Assembly (NCBI GenBank): GCA_022615465.1 | Contig: JAKEGR010000385.1 | Coordinates: 1-6,269 of the forward strand | Origin: Planctomycetota bacterium | Lineage (GTDB): Bacteria > Planctomycetota > Planctomycetia > Pirellulales > Lacipirellulaceae | Direction of reading: 5' to 3' | DNA length: 6,269 nt | Shown: positions 1 through 6,163 of the stretch, piece after piece | How the letters are laid out: each line of letters begins with the position of its first letter | Numbering within the stretch: the stretch's first letter is position 1 | Translations under genes and position numbers: made by a program | Notes under the pieces: generated by a model | What the model was told of the DNA's origin: nothing | Seen by the model: only the letters and a program-made list of their open reading frames with translations | The model's database searches: none

Positions 1-103
1 AGTCATAACGACGCGGTGTTGGGCCTTGCCGACCAGGATCGCCATCGTGCCGCCCAGGCAGCCGGGTCCGCAGTTCCGCCTGTTCCCAGAGAGCGGCAAT
101 CAT
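1..103 (-). CDS. 5' end of an unidentified gene coupled to the HD-GYP gene (partial)
   Basis: A reading frame starts at an ATG (minus strand, 103-101) that overlaps the TGA stop of the HD-GYP gene in the arrangement ATGA. It stays open for 34 codons to the window edge. The visible peptide begins MIAALWEQAELRTRL and then becomes rich in Gly, Pro, Arg and Asp, like a polar linker. It has no signal peptide, membrane segment or motif that I recognise, so no function is assigned. The four-base stop/start overlap is typical of translational coupling, and there is no Shine-Dalgarno site of its own, which fits reinitiation by ribosomes finishing the HD-GYP gene. The frame is short, and an open stretch of this length can occur by chance in GC-rich DNA, so the call rests mainly on the overlap. 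Confidence 0.4.
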   Translation of the reverse strand, partial: MIAALWEQAELRTRLPGRHDGDPGRQGPTPRRYD

Positions 104-1089
104 GTTTGTTTCATGGCAGTGATCCAACATTCTGTGATCTCCCGGTCGAAATGACTGCCGGCCTTTTCACGCAAGCACTCGAGGGCGGCCGAAACCGCCA
201 GCGGTTTCCGGTAGGGCCTCTTGCCGGTGATTGCGTCGAATACGTCGACCACTGCGAGCAACTTGGCCCAGGGGTGGATTTCATCGCCGAGGATTCCCAC
301 CGGATAACCATTCCCGTCGATATGCTCGTGATGCTGGTAAACCATCATCAGTTGACCGAACTCGAATTCACGGTGGTCCACTAGCTCCTCGAAGCCGCGT
401 TGCGGATGGAACTCGACGAGTTCCCTCTCCGCGTTACTAAGCCGGCTCGACTTCTCCAGGATGCGTGCGGAGATAAGCCGTTTGCCGATGTCGTGCAGCA
501 TCGCCCCGGTGGCAATTTGTTTCAGTTCGTTTTCGTTATTGATTCCAAGCTGCGTGGCAAGCAACAGACTGTAGCCCGCCACGTTGGTCACGTGGGTGAA
601 CGTGTGAGCATCGTGCCGCGCGATGTGGAACAGCTCGATGGGCACAACTTCGCTCGAGGCCAGCAGCGCGGAGAGGTTGTGACCAATCCGCTCGGCCAGT
701 GAGACAAACGCCTCGCATTGGATCAGCCGCAGCGTGCGATCGACTTCAGACGCGACGGCAAGCTGAACGGCCGCGAATCGCTGAGTGCGTGGCAGCGTTT
801 CTTCCTGGATCACGGAGTCCAGCGACTCGAACAGTTGGGTACTGAACTGATTGAATTCTCCGGTTCGAACGAAAAGATGCTGGAGACCAGCCTCCCGCAG
901 CTCCAAAAACTGCTCTGGCGTGATGGGATGGCCGGCCCGGCAAAACAGCATGGGGGGCGTGCGAGGCGCGTATCGTGCGAACAGGTCAACACCCGTCGCG
1001 CCCGTGCAGGCCAATAGTTCGATCTGCACCGGTTCATAGCCGGTAACAACCGCCGCTTCGCCAGTATTTCGGGCTGTAGTAGCGGACAT
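100..1089 (-). CDS. HD-GYP domain protein, probable cyclic-di-GMP phosphodiesterase
   Basis: The protein has 329 aa from the ATG at 1089. The C-terminal half (about 155-325) is an HD-GYP domain, a family that hydrolyses the second messenger cyclic di-GMP. Visible signatures are the metal-binding HD pair in MLHDIGK (H199, D200), HPQRG (H228), the family signature HHEHIDGNGYP (253-263) and DVFDAITGKRPYRKP (282-296). No catalytic residue appears lost, so an active enzyme is likely. The N-terminal part (about 20-145) lacks known catalytic motifs. Its pattern PPMLFCRAG...LFVRTGE, followed by a helical stretch, resembles the non-catalytic N-terminal region seen in other HD-GYP proteins, perhaps a sensing or partner-binding part. 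No membrane segment or receiver domain is seen, so it is probably cytoplasmic. The same frame stays open to a GTG at 1320 (406 aa). I prefer 1089 because the extra 77 residues look non-domain-like, although neither start has a Shine-Dalgarno site. The gene is divergent from nuoH, and a functional link with respiration is not shown. Confidence 0.88.
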   Translation of the reverse strand: MSATTARNTGEAAVVTGYEPVQIELLACTGATGVDLFARYAPRTPPMLFCRAGHPITPEQFLELREAGLQHLFVRTGEFNQFSTQLFESLDSVIQEETLPRTQRFAAVQLAVASEVDRTLRLIQCEAFVSLAERIGHNLSALLASSEVVPIELFHIARHDAHTFTHVTNVAGYSLLLATQLGINNENELKQIATGAMLHDIGKRLISARILEKSSRLSNAERELVEFHPQRGFEELVDHREFEFGQLMMVYQHHEHIDGNGYPVGILGDEIHPWAKLLAVVDVFDAITGKRPYRKPLAVSAALECLREKAGSHFDREITECWITAMKQT

Positions 1090-1103
1090 CGAGGTACCAG
1101 GAC

Positions 1104-1126
1104 GGTAAGTTCCGAGACGCCTTACC
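1104..1126 (-). repeat. Small inverted repeat in the HD-GYP leader
   Basis: GGTAAG at 1104-1109 and its exact complement CTTACC at 1121-1126 flank an 11-nt loop, 15 bases upstream of the chosen HD-GYP ATG. It could form a weak hairpin in the leader transcript or be a protein site. Six-base arms are short enough to occur by chance, and no T-tract follows, so it is not a terminator. Confidence 0.22.
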
Positions 1127-1349
1127 AGTTTAGATCGCCAATTACGCTCGTGGCGCGATTGCCCCGTTGGATCGATGGAACAGCGAATTACCGCCAGACT
1201 TGTTATTCCGGTGAGCAGCAAACTATCGATTGAATGGAGCTTGCTTCCCAGCCCATCCCGTCCAAGACGAGGCCGCCCAGGCAGCACTTCTGCTAACGCC
1301 GTCAGAAAGTCTGGGCACACCCGCAGAAGGAGGGTCTATCGCCGCGGCA

Positions 1350-1367
1350 GTACAATTTTGTACAATC
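1350..1367. promoter_or_regulatory. Operator-like palindrome and tandem repeat upstream of nuoH
   Basis: GTACAA at 1350-1355 and TTGTAC at 1358-1363 form a perfect inverted repeat with a 2-bp spacer. GTACAAT also recurs directly at 1350 and 1360, a 10-bp step that puts both copies on the same face of the helix. The element ends about 61 bp before the nuoH GTG, in an AT-rich patch of the divergent region, where a regulator or promoter would be expected. The repeated TACAAT boxes differ by one base from the sigma-70 -10 consensus, so it may instead be part of a promoter. The regulator, if any, is unknown. Confidence 0.35.
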
Positions 1368-1411
1368 GTGCAGCAATTGGCCGTTCCATAAACTGTGCAT
1401 CCCATTAGGCT

Positions 1412-1417
1412 AGAGGA
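1412..1417 (+). promoter_or_regulatory. Possible ribosome binding site of nuoH
   Basis: AGAGGA lies 11 nt before the GTG at 1429. GAGG pairs with the 16S rRNA tail, although the spacing is slightly long. An in-frame TAG at 1411-1413 rules out an earlier nuoH start, so this site supports the GTG. Confidence 0.4.
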
Positions 1418-1428
1418 CGAACCGCAAA

Positions 1429-2709
1429 GTGGCCCAGTTTTTTTCGGATTATACATGGCCCTGGCTGGCCTACACGCTGGCCGCGCTGGTCCACATTGCT
1501 CTGCTGCTTAATCTGGTGGCCGTTGCAGCGCTATTGTTCATTTGGCTCGAGCGAAAAATTTCGGCCCGAATCCAGGACCGGCTTGGTCCGACGCGTGTCG
1601 GCGGCAAGTTTGGCTGGCTGCAGACACTGGCCGACGGCTTGAAGCTGCTCACCAAGGAGGATTTGATGCCGGGCGGGGCGGATGCGTTTCTATTCAGGCT
1701 TGCGCCCTACATCAGCTTCTGCGCGTCCTTTTCCGTGTTCATGGCGATTCCGTTCGCCGGCGGCCAGTATCCGTTTGTCGCGATTCATCTGAACGTGGCC
1801 GTGTTCTTCATCCTGGCAGTGCTGGGACTCGAAGTCTTTGGGGTGATCCTGGCCGGTTATTCGTCGGCATCGAAGTGGTCGTTGTTCGGTGCGATGCGCG
1901 AAGCGGCGCAGGTCGTAAGCTACGAGGTGCCGCTCGGCCTGTGTGCCGTTGTTCCGGTGATGCTTGCCGGCTCGATGGACCTCGTTTACATCGGCGATCG
2001 GCAGGCGGGCGGGTTCTGGAATTGGTACCTGTTCCACGATCCGTTCACGTTCATCACGTTCTGGGTTTACTTCACGTGCGCCACGGCCAGCGTGAACCGG
2101 GCCCCGTTTGACCTGGCGGAAGCGGAAAGCGAACTGGTGGCCGGCTTCCACACGGAATACTCCGGCCTGCGTTGGAGCTTTTTCTTCATGGCCGAGTATG
2201 GTTCGATGTTGGCCGTGAGTTTGTTCGCGGCGATATTGTTCCTCGGCGGCTGGCATGGGCCGCTGCCGCTGGCCGCGTGGCTCGACTGGACGTTTGACCA
2301 TGGTTTCTGGCATGGCATCGCGGGCAACGTGCTCGGCACGCTGAACATGCTGGCCAAGGGGATCACCGGGGCCGCTGTGATGATGTGGATCCGCTGGACG
2401 CTTCCGCGGCTACGAATCGATCAAGTAATCACAACTTGCCTGAAATACTGCGTTCCGATTGCCGCGGTCATGTTTTTGGGGGCCGCCTCGTGGCAGTACG
2501 CGATGCCGGGCCGGACGTTTTTTGGGCTGGTGGGCTTGTCGCCAGCCGCATATCAACTTGCCGAGTTGCGCCCGACCGTGGACACTGAATCGACGGCACC
2601 CACCAAGGACGGTTCTCCAGACCGGGAGGAACAGTCCGCCGCTGGGGACGAGGATCCGGTTGAGCTGCAAAGTTCGGTAGCCATCATGACGCGGGACGAC
2701 CAACGATAG
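1429..2709 (+). CDS. nuoH: NADH-quinone oxidoreductase subunit H (NuoH)
   Basis: NuoH (mitochondrial ND1) is the membrane subunit that joins the peripheral arm and forms much of the quinone chamber of complex I. The protein has 426 aa from a GTG. About eight membrane helices are visible (near 13-40, 90-110, 122-144, 163-182, 203-222, 253-273, 299-320 and 338-356). Family signatures are intact: ERKISARIQDRLGP (41-54), ADGLKLLTKED (69-79), AMREAAQVVSYEVPLG (155-170), the acidic quinone-site loop NRAPFDLAEAESELVAGFH (223-241) and WTLPRLRIDQ (323-332). Many bacterial NuoH proteins have about 320-350 residues. The excess here is largely a polar tail after the last helix (about 373-426), rich in Glu, Asp, Ser and Thr and not recognised as a domain. 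It is the first gene of the visible operon, and nuoJ follows after 2 nt. Identity is certain from the motifs; the role of the tail is unknown. Confidence 0.97.
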   Translation: MAQFFSDYTWPWLAYTLAALVHIALLLNLVAVAALLFIWLERKISARIQDRLGPTRVGGKFGWLQTLADGLKLLTKEDLMPGGADAFLFRLAPYISFCASFSVFMAIPFAGGQYPFVAIHLNVAVFFILAVLGLEVFGVILAGYSSASKWSLFGAMREAAQVVSYEVPLGLCAVVPVMLAGSMDLVYIGDRQAGGFWNWYLFHDPFTFITFWVYFTCATASVNRAPFDLAEAESELVAGFHTEYSGLRWSFFFMAEYGSMLAVSLFAAILFLGGWHGPLPLAAWLDWTFDHGFWHGIAGNVLGTLNMLAKGITGAAVMMWIRWTLPRLRIDQVITTCLKYCVPIAAVMFLGAASWQYAMPGRTFFGLVGLSPAAYQLAELRPTVDTESTAPTKDGSPDREEQSAAGDEDPVELQSSVAIMTRDDQR

Positions 2710-2711
2710 CA

Positions 2712-3284
2712 ATGGAACCACCGATTTACTGGCCGTCGTTCTTTTTTCTGCTGTTCAGCGCGATCGCCTGCGCGTTTGCGGTGGCCGTGGTTCTGAGCGC
2801 GAACATTGTCCGCATGGCGTTTTATCTCGTGATGTCGCTCGCCGGGACGGCCGGATTGTTCTTCGTCGCCGGGGCCGATTTTGTCGGCGCGATGCAACTC
2901 CTGATCTACGTCGGCGGGACACTGGTGCTATTGATCTTCGGCGTGATGCTCACTTCGCAGGATCGCTTCATTTCGATGAAGACCAACTCGTTCGAAATGG
3001 GGATGGCCGCGGGCATTGGCGCGTGCTTGCTGGCGCTCCTGGTGTGGGCCGCGGTGAGCGTGCCGGAGTGGCGCGGCCTGGACCGAGCCACGGCGGAAGC
3101 CGTCCCCCTCCAACCCACCGCAACGCCCATCGGCATGGGCCTGCTGGGAGTGCGCGTCGATGCTCCCGACAAATCCGGTTATCTGCTGATTTTCGAGATC
3201 ATTTCAGTCCATTTGCTGGTCGTGCTGATCGGGGCGGCGTACCTCGCCCGGACCAGGCAAAGACGGAGGCCGATGGCCGGATAG
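2712..3284 (+). CDS. nuoJ: NADH-quinone oxidoreductase subunit J (NuoJ)
   Basis: NuoJ (mitochondrial ND6) is a small membrane subunit next to NuoH and NuoK. Its third helix carries the flexible glycine region that takes part in coupling quinone reduction to proton movement. The protein has 190 aa, a usual length, with five hydrophobic helices near 9-29, 35-53, 58-81, 95-116 and 156-179. The conserved third-helix stretch AMQLLIYVGGTLVLLIFGVM (60-79) includes the glycine pair (68-69). The last helix, with FEIISVHLLVVLIGAAYLAR (161-180), matches the family end pattern, followed by a short basic tail. The loop between helices 4 and 5 (about 118-153) is polar and extended. The ATG follows the nuoH stop after 2 nt and has no clear Shine-Dalgarno site, which suggests coupling to nuoH translation. 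nuoI, usually between nuoH and nuoJ, is absent. Confidence 0.95.
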   Translation: MEPPIYWPSFFFLLFSAIACAFAVAVVLSANIVRMAFYLVMSLAGTAGLFFVAGADFVGAMQLLIYVGGTLVLLIFGVMLTSQDRFISMKTNSFEMGMAAGIGACLLALLVWAAVSVPEWRGLDRATAEAVPLQPTATPIGMGLLGVRVDAPDKSGYLLIFEIISVHLLVVLIGAAYLARTRQRRRPMAG

Positions 3285-3355
3285 GTCCGCTCTTCCAGGC
3301 GGATAAGAATGTTGATTCCAAGAAAGCCTGGCTGCACAAACTAACCCTGCGAAGC

Positions 3356-3712
3356 ATGCAACCACTCTTAGCCAATTTGCTCACCGAGCCGGTCGGAGTA
3401 TCCCACTACCTGATCGTGGGTGCGGTGCTGTTCGTGTGCGGCGTGCTGTGCATGGCCACCAAGCGGAACGCACTCGGCATACTTATGGGTATCGAGTTGG
3501 TGCTCAACGGCTCAAACCTGAATTTCATCGCGTTTGGCAGCCCCTACCTGCGTAACGACCCGGGCACGATCGGCCTCGATGGGCAATTGATGTCGCTGTT
3601 CGTGATTGTTTTGGCCGCGGCCGAAGCGGCCGTCGCCCTGGCGATTGCTTTGAATTTTTACAACAGTTTCAGTTCGATCGACGTGGATCGGGCGGATCAA
3701 CTGCAAGGGTAG
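3356..3712 (+). CDS. nuoK: NADH-quinone oxidoreductase subunit K (NuoK)
   Basis: NuoK (mitochondrial ND4L) is a three-helix membrane subunit that carries two proton-path glutamates. The protein has 118 aa; bacterial NuoK is about 100 aa. Helices lie near 17-34, 39-60 and 74-104. The glutamate in GIELVLNGSNLNFIAF (E47) corresponds to E. coli Glu36, and the one in LAAAEAAVALAIAL (E90) to Glu72, so both key residues are kept. The C-terminal SSIDVDRADQLQG resembles the E. coli NuoK end. The frame is open far upstream through nuoJ, but the ATG at 3356 gives the family length and is the first suitable start after the nuoJ stop, 71 nt away. No Shine-Dalgarno site is visible. The TAG stop lies in the same frame as nuoL. 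Confidence 0.96.
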   Translation: MQPLLANLLTEPVGVSHYLIVGAVLFVCGVLCMATKRNALGILMGIELVLNGSNLNFIAFGSPYLRNDPGTIGLDGQLMSLFVIVLAAAEAAVALAIALNFYNSFSSIDVDRADQLQG

Positions 3713-3760
3713 CTAAGCCGCTGGCGGCCGGCCGGCTCGTTACTGAGAATTGAACGGAAG
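3713..3760 (+). other. nuoK-nuoL spacer with a GC palindrome
   Basis: The 48-nt spacer contains the self-complementary GCCGGCCGGC at 3727-3736. The same 10-mer also occurs inside nuoL at 5695-5704, so it may simply reflect base composition. The spacer is in frame with both neighbours and has no stop after the nuoK TAG. A purine-rich GGAAG directly abuts the nuoL ATG, too close to be a normal ribosome binding site. No promoter is evident, so nuoL is probably cotranscribed. Confidence 0.4.
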
Positions 3761-6163
3761 ATGAATCCTGAAACGGCATTACCGAACTTGCTGATGGCGG
3801 CCTGGCTGCTGCCGCTTTTGTCGTTTGCCGTCATTTCGATCGGCTACTCGGTGCCGCAGCTTTTGGGCCTGCGGCCGTCCTATGCGGCGCAGAAATATGC
3901 CGCCTACATCGCAATCGCGGCGATCGTGACAGGGTTTGTGCTGAGCATGGTGGCAATGTTCGGCGTGTGGCTGCTTAATTACCCGCTGGAAGATGCCGGA
4001 CATCACGCCAATAACGGCCCGCCGAACTATATTGCCGGCGATTGGTACGTGTTGGGCGTCTTTGGCAATCTGCGGCTTACAATCGGCTATTACATCGATG
4101 CGCTCACGGTGGCGATGTTTTGCGTTGTGACCTTGATTGCCTCGTGCATCCACATTTATGCCGTCGGCTACATGCACGACGAGCTGCACGAGTATGTCGA
4201 TCATGAAATCACCCTCGACAACGGGCAGCATTTGCACCGCCGGGGCCGATTCCACCGCTTCTTCCAGTATTTTTCGCTGTTCTCGTTCTCGATGCTCGGC
4301 ATCTGCATCGCTGGCAATCTGGCGATGGTGTTTGTGTTCTGGGAACTGGTGGGTATCTGCTCCTATTTCCTGATCGGCTTCTACATCGAGCGGCAGAGCG
4401 CGTGTACGGCAGCCAATAAAGCGTTCATCGTCAATCGCATTGGCGACTTCGGCATGCTGATCGGCCTGATGGCAATTTGGTCGAGCCTCGGCACGTTTGC
4501 GTTCGGCGATACCAAGGAACCGGACGGATCGATCCGGCCCGGTATGTTCAGCCTGCTGCACCAGGAGGCCAGAAATTATGATCTGGCTCCGGCCGATGGC
4601 ATGATCGCGTCCGAGGCTCATGAGCAAGTGGCCCGGGCGGTCCGCGAACTAGGCCCCAACGCGGATGCCTCCGCGATCGATAAGGCGATCGCCAACGAGG
4701 TCGTTTCCCTGCGGCAGGAAGCAGGAAACCGCCATGGTCAGTGGCTGTTGTTCATTGCAGGCGTGGGTATTTTCTGTGGCTGCATGGGCAAGAGCGCTCA
4801 ATTCCCGCTGCACACATGGCTCCCGGACGCGATGGAAGGCCCAACGCCGGTTTCCTCGCTCGTTCATTCGGCGACGATGGTCGCGGCCGGCGTGTTTCTT
4901 GTCGGCCGCGTCTATCCAATCTTCACGCCAGAGGCGCTTTTGGTTATTGCCGTGATCGGCTGCATCACGCTGTTCATTGCCGCCACGATTGCGATTACCG
5001 CGGTCGACATCAAGCGGGTGCTGGCTTATTCGACCATTAGCCAACTCGGCTACATGATGCTGGCGTTGGGCTTGGGCGGTTGGGTGGCCGGGCTGCTGCA
5101 CCTGATCACGCACGCGTTTTTCAAGAGCCTCTTGTTCCTCTGCAGCGGCTCGGTAATTCACGCGGTTCACACGAACGACATGCGGCAGATGGGCGGTCTG
5201 CGGCACAAGATGCCGATCACCGCCGCCACGATGCTCGTCGGCTGCCTGGCGATTGCCGGGGCCGGCATACCGTTCCTGGTCGGCTTCAGCGGTTTCCACT
5301 CCAAGGACGCGATCATCGAGCAGGCGCTCAGCCATTTGAACCACAACATTGGTTTGTGGTTTTGCTGGCTGCTGGTCCTCGTGCCCGTCTTGGGCGCGGC
5401 GATCACTGCTTTTTATATGTTCCGCTTGTGGTACATGACGTTTACCGGCGAACCGCGCGATCCACATCGCTACGACCATGCTCACGAATCGCCGTGGGTG
5501 ATGACCGGCCCGCTGGTGGTCCTGGCGGTTTTCGCCGTCGGTGTCGCCTGGACGGTGCCGTTTACGAATTTCTCGGTTGCAAACTTGCTGGAGAGCGGCC
5601 GGCCGGTGGGAACGCTGGCCACGAAAGCTGGCGTGTTGATGCCCCAGTTGGTTGTGCCCAGCGAACATCTGAGACATGAAAAGGAGGTGGCACTGCCGGC
5701 CGGCATCATCGCCTTCTCGATGGCGTTGCTAGGATTCATTTTCTCGACCATCGTTTATTTGTGGCGGTTGGTGAACGCCGAACAGCTTCGCCGGTGGTTG
5801 CGGCCGCTGTACAGCCTGACCTGGCACAAGTGGTGGTTCGATGAGTTGTACGACTGGGTATTTGTGCGGCCGACGTTAGCGGTTAGTGATTTGGCGGCCG
5901 CGGTGGATCGCAGCGTCATCGACGGCATCATCCACGCCTGCGCCTGGATCGGCCGGCAGTTTGCGAATCTCGTGGCCCTCGTTGGCGACCAGCTAATTAT
6001 CGATAACGGCGTTGATACATTCGCTGCCAAAACCTGGGATCTCGGCCTGTCGCTCCGCGGGCTGCAAACTGGCCGACTGCGACAATATGTGATGTTCATT
6101 GCGATTGGCACGGTTGTGTTGTTTCTCGTTGCCAGCCTGTGGAGATATGCCCTTGCTGGATAA
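3761..6163 (+). CDS. nuoL: NADH-quinone oxidoreductase subunit L (NuoL), long form
   Basis: NuoL (mitochondrial ND5) is the distal antiporter-like proton pump of complex I and carries the lateral helix that braces the membrane arm. The protein has 800 aa with about 16 hydrophobic helices. Pump residues known from E. coli are present: Glu144 as E195 (FWELVGICSYFLIGFY), Asp178 as D229 (NRIGDFG), Lys229 as K344 (GKSAQFPLHTWLPDAMEGP), His254 as H369, His338 and Lys342 as H451 and K455 (HAFFKSLLFL), and Lys399 as K515 (GFHSKD). E. coli NuoL has about 613 residues. The excess comes from a His-rich insertion (about 139-165), a charged loop of some 64 extra residues (about 248-326), and a long C-terminal region with FDELYDW (693-699) and LQTGRLRQYV (768-777) before the last helix. 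Long C-terminal regions with such motifs are known in other bacterial NuoL. The ATG at 3761 is the first after the nuoK stop, and no good Shine-Dalgarno site precedes it. nuoM is expected next. Confidence 0.97.
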   Translation: MNPETALPNLLMAAWLLPLLSFAVISIGYSVPQLLGLRPSYAAQKYAAYIAIAAIVTGFVLSMVAMFGVWLLNYPLEDAGHHANNGPPNYIAGDWYVLGVFGNLRLTIGYYIDALTVAMFCVVTLIASCIHIYAVGYMHDELHEYVDHEITLDNGQHLHRRGRFHRFFQYFSLFSFSMLGICIAGNLAMVFVFWELVGICSYFLIGFYIERQSACTAANKAFIVNRIGDFGMLIGLMAIWSSLGTFAFGDTKEPDGSIRPGMFSLLHQEARNYDLAPADGMIASEAHEQVARAVRELGPNADASAIDKAIANEVVSLRQEAGNRHGQWLLFIAGVGIFCGCMGKSAQFPLHTWLPDAMEGPTPVSSLVHSATMVAAGVFLVGRVYPIFTPEALLVIAVIGCITLFIAATIAITAVDIKRVLAYSTISQLGYMMLALGLGGWVAGLLHLITHAFFKSLLFLCSGSVIHAVHTNDMRQMGGLRHKMPITAATMLVGCLAIAGAGIPFLVGFSGFHSKDAIIEQALSHLNHNIGLWFCWLLVLVPVLGAAITAFYMFRLWYMTFTGEPRDPHRYDHAHESPWVMTGPLVVLAVFAVGVAWTVPFTNFSVANLLESGRPVGTLATKAGVLMPQLVVPSEHLRHEKEVALPAGIIAFSMALLGFIFSTIVYLWRLVNAEQLRRWLRPLYSLTWHKWWFDELYDWVFVRPTLAVSDLAAAVDRSVIDGIIHACAWIGRQFANLVALVGDQLIIDNGVDTFAAKTWDLGLSLRGLQTGRLRQYVMFIAIGTVVLFLVASLWRYALAG

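Larger units (their letters stand above)
1090..1428. other. Divergent intergenic region between the HD-GYP gene and nuoH
   Basis: This 339-nt stretch must hold the start signals for both the leftward HD-GYP gene and the rightward nuo operon. I see no convincing gene in it. The HD-GYP frame remains open leftward from 1320, so part of it could be coding if the GTG start is used. The part nearest nuoH (about 1350-1410) is more AT-rich than its surroundings and contains TACAAT boxes at 1351 and 1361, plausible -10-like elements, but no well-spaced -35 partner stands out. An AAGGAGGG run at 1327-1334 on the plus strand has no start codon at a usable distance. Confidence 0.6.

Noticed and set aside
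1090..1320. N-terminal extension of the HD-GYP protein to a GTG at 1320
   Set aside because: The frame is open, but the 77 residues show no domain character and the GTG has no ribosome binding site. The ATG at 1089 gives a compact protein. Not fully excluded.
1327..1334. Near-perfect Shine-Dalgarno sequence AAGGAGGG on the plus strand
   Set aside because: No ATG, GTG or TTG follows at a usable distance, and the nuoH frame is blocked by a TAG at 1411.
1690..2313. 207-codon frame antisense to nuoH
   Set aside because: Same low-complexity, charged composition, and it lies wholly within a clear nuoH coding sequence.
3023..3355. Upstream part of the long frame that contains nuoK, overlapping nuoJ
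   Set aside because: The upstream residues are Arg/Gly/Pro-rich and unlike NuoK. The real gene starts at the ATG at 3356, giving the family length.
3779..5677. Two long open frames antisense to nuoL (282 and 342 codons)
   Set aside because: Their products are rich in His, Gln, Arg and Asp with no domain, as expected for the antisense of a hydrophobic protein in GC-rich DNA. nuoL on the other strand has full family motifs.
5681..5687. AAGGAGG inside nuoL, suggesting an internal translation start
   Set aside because: The only near start codon (GTG) is adjacent to it with no spacing, and the surrounding frame is ordinary NuoL coding sequence.
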